DNA of 5,551 nt from Draconibacterium sp. (GTDB lineage Bacteria > Bacteroidota > Bacteroidia > Bacteroidales > Prolixibacteraceae). The stretch lies in assembly GCA_027011835.1 (NCBI GenBank), contig JALUZN010000473.1, positions 1-5,551 of the forward strand, given 5' to 3'. The translations under genes and the position numbers were made by a program. Each line of letters opens with the position of its first letter. Positions within the stretch are counted from its first letter, which is position 1. Shown here in pieces: positions 1 through 5,008 of this stretch. The notes below the pieces were generated by a model. The model saw only the letters and a program-made list of their open reading frames with translations, had not been told where the DNA came from and searched no databases.

Positions 1-2
1 GA

Positions 3-50
3 ACTGAACCATCTCTCGAAGTAGTAAAGGAGTGGATTAAAGAACTGTAA
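3..50 (+). CDS. C-terminal tail of an unidentified upstream protein (partial)
   Basis: An open frame enters from the left edge and ends at TAA 48-50, giving the last 15 residues TEPSLEVVKEWIKEL. The charged amphipathic ending looks like a normal C-terminal helix. No family can be recognised from so little sequence. It lies on the same strand and about 110 bp before the homocysteine S-methyltransferase gene. A corrinoid protein or other methyl-transfer partner would make sense there, but that is only a guess from context. The other two frames over this stretch contain early stops. Confidence 0.5.
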   Translation, partial: TEPSLEVVKEWIKEL

Positions 51-88
51 GCTGACAACAAAGAATATTATTAAAAATTCTAATATAT

Positions 89-123
89 TTTGCCCCGGGT
101 TTCAACCCGGGGGTTTATATTTG
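89..123 (+). promoter_or_regulatory. Putative Bacteroidota sigma-ABfr-type promoter
   Basis: TATATTTG at 116-123 matches the Bacteroidota -7 consensus TAnnTTTG exactly. TTTG at 89-92 could be the -33 box. The spacer is 23 bp, a few bases longer than the usual 19-21, so the -33 assignment is weaker. Transcription would start around 130, giving a leader of about 30-35 nt before ATG 164. The spacer is almost entirely filled by the GC-rich palindrome at 93-112. Confidence 0.45.
93..112. repeat. Perfect GC-rich palindrome (hairpin; operator, terminator or dispersed repeat)
   Basis: CCCCGGGT (93-100) pairs perfectly with ACCCGGGG (105-112) around a TTCA loop. It stands out sharply in otherwise AT-rich intergenic DNA. 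It lies about 43 bp after the stop of the upstream gene and is followed by GTTTATATTTG, so it could act as a modest Rho-independent terminator, although the T run is broken. It also sits between the two boxes of the putative promoter, which would suit an operator or a mobile promoter-bearing repeat. The sequence alone does not decide between these. Confidence 0.6.
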
Positions 124-132
124 TAAAAAATT

Positions 133-146
133 GGGCTCTTTAGCCC
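133..146 (+). other. Small hairpin in the leader of the methyltransferase gene
   Basis: GGGCT (133-137) pairs with AGCCC (142-146) around a CTTT loop, and TTAATATTT follows. If transcription starts near 130 as the upstream boxes suggest, this stem would form at the very 5' end of the mRNA, 17 nt before ATG 164. It could protect the transcript end or weakly attenuate. It is too small to be a known riboswitch. Confidence 0.4.
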
Positions 147-163
147 TTAATATTTCAAAACTG

Positions 164-1045
164 ATGGGAAGAATATTAGACCAGATTAAACAAGGAAAAA
201 CAATGGTTTCCGACGGTGCGTGGGGAACATTTCTACAACAAAAAGGAATGCAACCCGGCGAGTGCCCAGAAGAGTGGAACCTCTCGCACCCCGATGATGT
301 TTTTGATATTGCAAAAAGTTACATCGAAGCGGGTGCCGATATGGTGGAAACCAACAGCTTCGGGGGAACAATTTTTAAGGTTGAAAAATACGGGTTGGCC
401 GACAAAGTTTTTGAGCTAAATAAAGCAGCGGCAGAAATTAGCCGCAAGGCTGCCGGCGATAAGTTTGTACTCGGCTCGGTTGGTCCCACCGGAAAAATTC
501 TGATGATGGGCGATGTAACTGAAGAGCAGTTGTACGAGGCTTTTAAAACACAAGTTCAGGGTTTGGAAGCCGGTGGTGTTGATGCCATTATGATTGAAAC
601 CATGACCGACCTCGACGAGGCACGACTAGCAATTTCAGCGGCAAAAGAGAATACCAACTGCGAGGTTTTTTGTACCATGACATTTGAAAAAACGGTAAAC
701 GGCGACTACCGCTCGATGATGGGAATTGCCCCAACCGATATGGTAAACACCTTAATTGATGCCGGTGCCGAACTAATTGGCGCCAACTGCGGAAACGGAA
801 TTGAAGACATGATTGGCATCGTAAAAGAGATTCGCAAAGCCAACAAAGATATTCCGGTACTCGTTCACGCCAACGCCGGAATGCCAATTTACGACGACGG
901 AAAAACCGTTTTCCCTGAAACTCCTGACGAGATGGCCAATTTGATTCCCAAAATTATTGACGCCGGTGCAAATATTATTGGCGGCTGCTGCGGTACCACA
1001 CCCGACCATATTTGCCGCGTGCGCGAAGAAGTGGATAAAAGATAG
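164..1045 (+). CDS. Stand-alone homocysteine S-methyltransferase domain protein (cobalamin-dependent MetH-N/BHMT type)
   Basis: This 293-residue cytoplasmic protein has the length of a single S-methyl_trans (Pfam PF02574) TIM barrel, the zinc-dependent module that activates homocysteine thiolate in MetH, BHMT and MtbB/MtaA-associated methyltransferases. Family marks in order are SDGAWGTFLQ (16-25), ETNSFGG (62-68), SVGPTG (105-110), IETMTD (144-149), GANCGNG (206-212), HANAG (235-239) and GGCCGTT (273-279). The expected zinc ligands are Cys209, Cys275 and Cys276, so it should be active. The folate, cobalamin and reactivation domains of full MetH are absent, so methyl donation must come from a separate corrinoid protein or a small methyl donor. 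The frame is also open from TTG 131, but ATG 164 starts exactly at the usual beginning of the fold and avoids coding through the 133-146 hairpin. There is no clear Shine-Dalgarno sequence. The donor substrate cannot be read from the sequence. Confidence 0.93.
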   Translation: MGRILDQIKQGKTMVSDGAWGTFLQQKGMQPGECPEEWNLSHPDDVFDIAKSYIEAGADMVETNSFGGTIFKVEKYGLADKVFELNKAAAEISRKAAGDKFVLGSVGPTGKILMMGDVTEEQLYEAFKTQVQGLEAGGVDAIMIETMTDLDEARLAISAAKENTNCEVFCTMTFEKTVNGDYRSMMGIAPTDMVNTLIDAGAELIGANCGNGIEDMIGIVKEIRKANKDIPVLVHANAGMPIYDDGKTVFPETPDEMANLIPKIIDAGANIIGGCCGTTPDHICRVREEVDKR

Positions 1046-1057
1046 TTGTGACGTTGT

Positions 1058-1079
1058 CATTCCCACGAAGGTGGGAATG
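1058..1079. repeat. Inverted repeat of the dispersed CATTCCC-type intergenic family
   Basis: CATTCCCAC (1058-1066) and GTGGGAATG (1071-1079) form a perfect 9-bp stem with a GAAG loop, starting 13 bp after the methyltransferase stop. Closely similar units (GTCATTCCC...GGGAATG) are a well-known type of dispersed intergenic repeat in many bacteria. Translated on the minus strand it gives the telltale peptide SIPTFVGMT, which often creates false genes. No T run follows, so termination would have to rely on the stem alone. It may stabilise the 3' end of the upstream mRNA. Confidence 0.7.
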
Positions 1080-1152
1080 GATTGCATCGAATAACCGATT
1101 TCCAAATTAATTCCTTAATTTTAACTCATTACTAATCGTTTAAACTTTAACC

Positions 1153-2556
1153 ATGAAAAAAATTACACTGTTTGTTTTAACTGCTTTTATTCTGTTCTCC
1201 TGCAACAAGGAAAAGACGGTAGCTATTAGTGGTAAAATTGTTAACCCACTTGACGAAAACGTTGTTATTCAAATTAATTATTTAGACCAATCTGACACAA
1301 TTGCACTTGCTGAAGATGGAACCTTTTCAACTAAAATAGATGTAGCAGACGAATATCTTGGTGCACTTAAAAATGGTAATTTCAGGCTTCCTGTTTATTT
1401 CGTTCCCGGCGCTTCAATTAATATTGAGATGGATATTGATGAATTGAAAAACAAAAATAGTTCGGGTGTTAAAATTACCGGAGAAGGAAGCGAACCAACC
1501 GCTTTTATGTTTAGATTAAAAGACAAGGGCATAAAAGAGGGTGTAAGAGAATTGCTGAAAATGCAGGTTGACAGTTTCGATATGAAGATGGACAACGCAA
1601 TAAAAACAAGCAACGATGCAATTGAAAACTTCCAGAAAGAGAACAATCCTTCGGCTAAATTTATTGAATCAGTTCAATTAATGCAGAAGATTAGTTTTGC
1701 TTGGAATTACAAATATTTTATCAATTACCACCATCGTTCTGCACCACAAGATACGCTGCCCATTCCCGACTATTTTCAGGAATATGTTGATGAAATCCCG
1801 GTTGACGATTATGAGAAATGCAAAGAAATCCCTGAATATCAATCTTGGGTAACCTCCCATTTACAGGCCAAAATTCAGAAAACACTTTCGGCAGACTCAA
1901 CACTTAATTACAAAACGATAGCTTTTGCCGAGAAAAATATCGACGAAATAATTGCATTAGATGCACCTGTCGATATAAAAGATATAATAGGCTATCGATT
2001 GGTTTCAAGTTATTCATACAAGCCCGATTCAATAAAGGCTGTATACAAAGCACGCTATAAAGAGTTGATAAAAAAACAAAAATACATCGACAATTTCGAA
2101 AATATTATTGCTGCCATCGAGAAAACAAAACCTGGTTCGGTAGCTCCTACGTTTAACTACCCCGACATTAATGGCAATATGGTTTCCTCCGAGTCGCTAA
2201 AAGGGAAAGTAATTTACATTGATGTTTGGGCAACTTGGTGCGGACCATGCAAAGGAGAAATTCCTTACCTCAAAAAATTGGAAGAAGAACTTCGCGATAA
2301 ACCGATTGCATTTGTTAGTATATCGGTAGATGAAGATAAAAAAGCATGGGAAAAGATGGTTAAAGAAAAAGATATGCATGGTTACCAGTTGTATGCAAAA
2401 GAGGCATGGGATGCTTCTATTGTAAAAGATTATGCAATCCGCGGAATCCCCAACTTTATGATTATCGATAAAGAGGGAATAATTGTTGAGTCCAATGCAT
2501 CGCGGCCATCGACCCCCACAACAAAAGAGAAATTGCTGAAGCTGGCAGAACAATAA
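1153..2556 (+). CDS. TlpA-like thiol-disulfide oxidoreductase lipoprotein with long N-terminal domain
   Basis: This is a 467-residue exported lipoprotein. Residues 1-16 form a basic then hydrophobic signal peptide ending in the lipobox LFSC, so Cys17 should be lipidated. Residues of about 22-110 look like a beta-rich DUF4369-type domain (VAISGKIVNP...DGTFSTKIDV). Residues 115-320 are helical and charged, without a recognised motif. The C-terminal 330-467 is a thioredoxin-fold TlpA/ResA-type domain: PGSVAPTF, then active site WCGPC (362-366, cysteines 363 and 366), then the cis-proline loop GIPNF (431-435, Pro433). Both redox cysteines are present, so it likely reduces disulfides or haem-type thiols in the periplasm. 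Length and layout are normal for Bacteroidota. The GTPase gene follows with no gap, implying co-transcription. ATG 1153 is the only start that preserves the signal peptide. The base composition is more AT-rich than the methyltransferase gene before it. Confidence 0.93.
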   Translation: MKKITLFVLTAFILFSCNKEKTVAISGKIVNPLDENVVIQINYLDQSDTIALAEDGTFSTKIDVADEYLGALKNGNFRLPVYFVPGASINIEMDIDELKNKNSSGVKITGEGSEPTAFMFRLKDKGIKEGVRELLKMQVDSFDMKMDNAIKTSNDAIENFQKENNPSAKFIESVQLMQKISFAWNYKYFINYHHRSAPQDTLPIPDYFQEYVDEIPVDDYEKCKEIPEYQSWVTSHLQAKIQKTLSADSTLNYKTIAFAEKNIDEIIALDAPVDIKDIIGYRLVSSYSYKPDSIKAVYKARYKELIKKQKYIDNFENIIAAIEKTKPGSVAPTFNYPDINGNMVSSESLKGKVIYIDVWATWCGPCKGEIPYLKKLEEELRDKPIAFVSISVDEDKKAWEKMVKEKDMHGYQLYAKEAWDASIVKDYAIRGIPNFMIIDKEGIIVESNASRPSTPTTKEKLLKLAEQ

Positions 2557-3456
2557 GTGAGTAAGATACCATTTCATATTATTTCGGGATTTTTGGGAAG
2601 TGGGAAAACCACGTTTCTAAAACGGATTATCGAAAAACATTCGGGCGAAAAGAGAATCGGGATTATTCAAAACGAATTTGCTCCGGCAAATATTGACGGG
2701 GTGGAACTAAAAAAAACCGGTGAGCATTTTAATCTGCTGGAGATTAACAACGGCTCGGTTTTTTGCGTCTGTTTGCTGGGCGATTTTGTTCATTCGCTCG
2801 AAAAATTTATCGACGAATACCGACCAGACAATATTATTATTGAAGCGTCGGGACTTTCTGATACGACATCGATTTCGGAGGTGATTTCGGCGGGGCGACT
2901 GGCAGAAAAAATCTACCTTGCTTCGAACTGGTGCATTATTGACGCACAAAATTTTGCCAAAGTGGGCCCGATGAAGCAGCGTGTTTCGCACCAGATTCGA
3001 ATGGCCGATGTAATTGTGATTAATAAAATTGATTTGGTTGGAAATGAACTGGAAGCGGTAAAAAATGAGGTGCGAAAAGCAAATCCGTTTGCTGAAATTA
3101 AAGAGACAACTTATTGCGATATAGATTTTGAATTGGGAAACAGAGCCATTAATAAATTCTATTTCAGCGATGTTAAAACCATGGCCAGCCCCGGAATAAA
3201 TTCGATGGTAATTAAAAACGGACGAAAAATGTCGCGCAACGCATTGCAACAATTTTTAAACGAGTGGGCCCCAAAAGCGTACCGTATTAAAGGCTTTGTG
3301 AATTTAACCGAAGGGAAAACCGCTGCCATTCAGTGCACGTTCGATACCATTAAAATTGTTGAAATGGAGAACGATTTCCGCCCGACAGAACTGGTTGCCA
3401 TTAGTTCGGAATTTACCCTGCGCGAGTGGAACCGGAGTTTTAAAAGTTATTGTTAA
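2557..3456 (+). CDS. CobW/P47K (COG0523)-family GTP-binding metal-chaperone protein
   Basis: This is a 299-residue cytoplasmic G3E GTPase of the family that delivers metals (zinc, cobalt, nitrile-hydratase iron or cobalt) to client enzymes. Visible motifs are Walker A GFLGSGKT (11-18), a Walker B/switch region IIIEASGLSD (93-102), and the guanine-specificity motif NKID (156-159). The family's metal site CxCC is altered: residues 70-73 read CVCL, so the third cysteine is replaced by leucine, and no histidine-rich tail is present. The C-terminal 210-299 is a short CobW_C-like region. The start is GTG 2557, fixed because the preceding codon is the TAA of the lipoprotein gene and the P-loop begins ten residues later. 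The two genes abut in the same frame and are surely co-transcribed. A role in loading zinc or handling the corrinoid for the nearby homocysteine methyltransferase is inference from context only. Confidence 0.92.
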   Translation: MSKIPFHIISGFLGSGKTTFLKRIIEKHSGEKRIGIIQNEFAPANIDGVELKKTGEHFNLLEINNGSVFCVCLLGDFVHSLEKFIDEYRPDNIIIEASGLSDTTSISEVISAGRLAEKIYLASNWCIIDAQNFAKVGPMKQRVSHQIRMADVIVINKIDLVGNELEAVKNEVRKANPFAEIKETTYCDIDFELGNRAINKFYFSDVKTMASPGINSMVIKNGRKMSRNALQQFLNEWAPKAYRIKGFVNLTEGKTAAIQCTFDTIKIVEMENDFRPTELVAISSEFTLREWNRSFKSYC

Positions 3457-3467
3457 AACTAAATATT

Positions 3468-4091
3468 TTATTGGTTATCTTTCTTAGCATATCGTTTTAT
3501 GAACTTCCCTCTCTTTAAACTCAATGCTTTATCATTTAATAAAACAATTTCATATTTATAGTCGCCAACAGAAGTGTTTCCGTTACCAATACTTTCTTCT
3601 GTTAGAATTAAGTTATTTCCTTCCAAACGCCATTTCCTATAAAGTAAAGTTTCCATATTATCCGAACGTGCAGTACCATCGTTAAACAAAGTGAAATGAA
3701 GTTTACTTTCAGAAGTATCTAACCAAGAACCTATTAATTGTTTTTCTTTAATCTCAGAATTCGTATGTTCCAGTTCTGTTACATTACCATCAACATCATA
3801 CCCTTTCATGTTTGCCAAAATATTAAACTTAAACATTCCAGCAAATACAATCCAAAAGAATATGAATAAAACAGTTGAAAATAACTTGTTTCTAGTTGTT
3901 CGGACTCTCTTTAATAAAAAGAATGTTACAAAAGTGAGAATTAAGATGGCAGGATAAACAATAAAAATATCAACTCTTATTATAGCACCTGTTTCATTTA
4001 CTGCCCACGCTTTAACGTACCATTCATAAAAAAATGTTAATAGCAAAAAAGTTAATAAGCTTATAACTATTGCAAATTTATTATTTTTCAT
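3468..4091 (-). CDS. Three-helix membrane protein with C-terminal lipocalin-like domain, function unknown
   Basis: This 207-residue protein has three predicted membrane helices at about 5-22, 41-60 and 70-92. A soluble part of about 105-190 follows and reads like a small lipocalin-like beta barrel: LIGSW (109-113, the GxW-type signature), then short strands such as LHFTLFNDGTA, KWRLEGNNLILTEE and YKYEIVLLNDKALSL. Proteins of this kind in Bacteroidota are usually small accessory genes without an assigned role, and none is proposed here. ATG 4091 (MKNNK) is preferred over the upstream TTG 4118, which would add nine residues encoded by the conserved junction sequence. The gene converges on the GTPase gene with only 11 bp between stop codons and no strong hairpin terminator. 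Its base composition is clearly AT-richer than the plus-strand genes, consistent with an acquired cassette-like unit. Confidence 0.85.
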   Translation of the reverse strand: MKNNKFAIVISLLTFLLLTFFYEWYVKAWAVNETGAIIRVDIFIVYPAILILTFVTFFLLKRVRTTRNKLFSTVLFIFFWIVFAGMFKFNILANMKGYDVDGNVTELEHTNSEIKEKQLIGSWLDTSESKLHFTLFNDGTARSDNMETLLYRKWRLEGNNLILTEESIGNGNTSVGDYKYEIVLLNDKALSLKRGKFIKRYAKKDNQ

Positions 4092-4112
4092 TTCGTTCTG
4101 TTTTAATTTTAC

Positions 4113-4255
4113 TGACAAACAACGGTTTAGTATATGCGGCGTTAGGTGTTTTTATTCGCCTAACTTTCAATTTACTATGCCTTTTATCTATATCCATAAC
4201 ATCGAATATAACTACCAATATTCCGGCGGTTTACGCGCATTGCTGGCGGTTGTTT
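4113..4255 (-). repeat. Long imperfect inverted repeat between accessory genes, attC-like in architecture
   Basis: The outer arms are AAACAAC (4117-4123) and GTTGTTT (4249-4255), and the latter reaches into the TAA stop of the lipoprotein gene. After an unpaired spacer of 8-10 nt on each side, inner arms ATGCGGCGTTA (4134-4144) and TTACGCGCAT (4231-4240) pair with one extra G on the left. A third stem, GTTAGGTG/CGCCTAAC (4141-4148 and 4157-4164), competes with the inner arm. Two box pairs split by an unpaired spacer, with an extrahelical base and a variable centre, are the design of an integron attC site. The core sequences are not canonical GTTRRRY, however. The left end carries TGACAAACAACGGTT (4113-4127), shared with the junction at 4984-4998. 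Confidence 0.55.
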
Positions 4256-4950
4256 TATTTTTGATTTTTTGAAATTTCTATTTCCATACTTTTGCTTTTA
4301 AGTTTATATGTATAGGTCCCTTTATAAGATGGACAGCAATGTGCATCATCTTTTGTGTACAAACTAAATTCGCCTATTATTCCGTTATGGTATCCACCAA
4401 TAGTAGTACTTGTTTCTAAATAATCGTTAGTTATTTCTTTTAAATTATTGTTTGTTTTTCTGCTTTGGTTATATTCCGATTGGATGGAGTTAATTATTTC
4501 TGTCATCAAATCAGACTTACTTGTACCATCTGAGTAAATGATTTTTGCATACGTTTTTGTCCCTCCGTTATGCCCTGTGCAGTTTTCTCCTTGAAAGTAT
4601 AATAAAAGGTCTGCTTTATTGTCATTATCGAAATCAAAACTTACTGATTTAATTTTCTTGTCATCGGAAGGTAACCCATCGATTTGACCCGGGTTATCTT
4701 TTTCCCATTTTTGAATACTTGGAGAATCGAGTTTTTCACAATTACAAGGGTTTCCTATTTGTCTGTTTTCCACTAGTTGTTTTTTCCATTTTTCAATTTC
4801 TGTCTTCACCTCAATTGGGTTAACCTTGGCTACCTGAATATCATTACTGTTATTTCCTTTTTTTGTGTTTTGTCTACAAGCTGCTGCTGTTAACAGTATT
4901 GAACACAATACTAAAATTCTTAATTTTTGATTTCTCATTGCTTTTTTCAT
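4255..4950 (-). CDS. Small exported lipoprotein with FG-GAP-like Asp-rich loop, function unknown
   Basis: This 231-residue protein has a basic N-terminus, a hydrophobic stretch (12-24) and a probable lipobox AAAC with lipidated Cys25. The -3 alanine makes this a weak match, so ordinary secretion is possible. The mature part is polar, with a lysine-rich helix at about 45-62. SFDFDNDNKADLLLYF (104-119) has aspartates 106, 108, 110 and 114 spaced like the calcium loop of FG-GAP/VCBS repeats, but only one copy is present. Further cysteines (69 and 71 in CNC, 124, and the pair 205-206) may form disulfides outside the membrane. ATG 4950 is used; ATG 4938 would shorten the n-region but also work. 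No known enzyme family is recognised. It lies on the minus strand between two related junction sequences, and its stop codon overlaps the inverted repeat at 4113-4255. Confidence 0.87.
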   Translation of the reverse strand: MKKAMRNQKLRILVLCSILLTAAACRQNTKKGNNSNDIQVAKVNPIEVKTEIEKWKKQLVENRQIGNPCNCEKLDSPSIQKWEKDNPGQIDGLPSDDKKIKSVSFDFDNDNKADLLLYFQGENCTGHNGGTKTYAKIIYSDGTSKSDLMTEIINSIQSEYNQSRKTNNNLKEITNDYLETSTTIGGYHNGIIGEFSLYTKDDAHCCPSYKGTYTYKLKSKSMEIEISKNQK

Positions 4951-4978
4951 TTTATTACTTTAATAAATTAAACAATTT

Positions 4979-5008
4979 GCCTATGACACACAACGGTTAT
5001 GTGTAGGC
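4979..5008 (-). repeat. Second junction repeat, short form, overlapping the methyltransferase C-terminus
   Basis: TGACACACAACGGTT (4984-4998) matches the junction at 4113-4127 in 14 of 15 positions. Here it sits inside a compact hairpin: GCCTA (4979-4983) with TAGGC (5004-5008), and CACA (4987-4990) with TGTG (5000-5003), separated by a three-base bulge. The long arm present in the other junction is missing. Read on the minus strand it encodes the last residues, MPTHNRCVS, and the TAG stop of the methyltransferase. It lies 34 bp before the next start codon, compared with 22 bp for the other copy. Confidence 0.5.

Noticed and set aside
131..163. TTG 131 as the start of the homocysteine methyltransferase
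   Set aside because: It would add eleven residues with no family similarity, encoded through a hairpin. ATG 164 begins the conserved fold.
51..163. SAM riboswitch before the methionine-related gene
   Set aside because: The interval holds only two simple hairpins and lacks the multi-helix core of SAM-I or a recognisable SAM-II pseudoknot.
773..1105. Minus-strand open frame of 110 residues
   Set aside because: It lies antisense to the methyltransferase gene, and its N-terminal SIPTFVGMT peptide is the known translation of the dispersed repeat at 1058-1079.
1104..1123. AT-only inverted repeat and a near-match -7 box (TAATTTTA) before the lipoprotein gene
   Set aside because: The stem is only A and T, the box lacks the final G, and no -33 box lies at the right distance.
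2197..3252. Long minus-strand open frames opposite the lipoprotein and GTPase genes
   Set aside because: The plus-strand frames carry clear catalytic motifs over the same bases, so these are antisense shadows.
4092..4118. TTG 4118 as the start of the membrane protein
   Set aside because: The extra nine residues come from the conserved junction sequence. ATG 4091 gives a normal short basic N-terminus before the first helix.
4070..4264. Plus-strand open frame of 64 residues across the junction
   Set aside because: It is a translation of the inverted repeat and the ends of the flanking minus-strand genes, with no coding features of its own.
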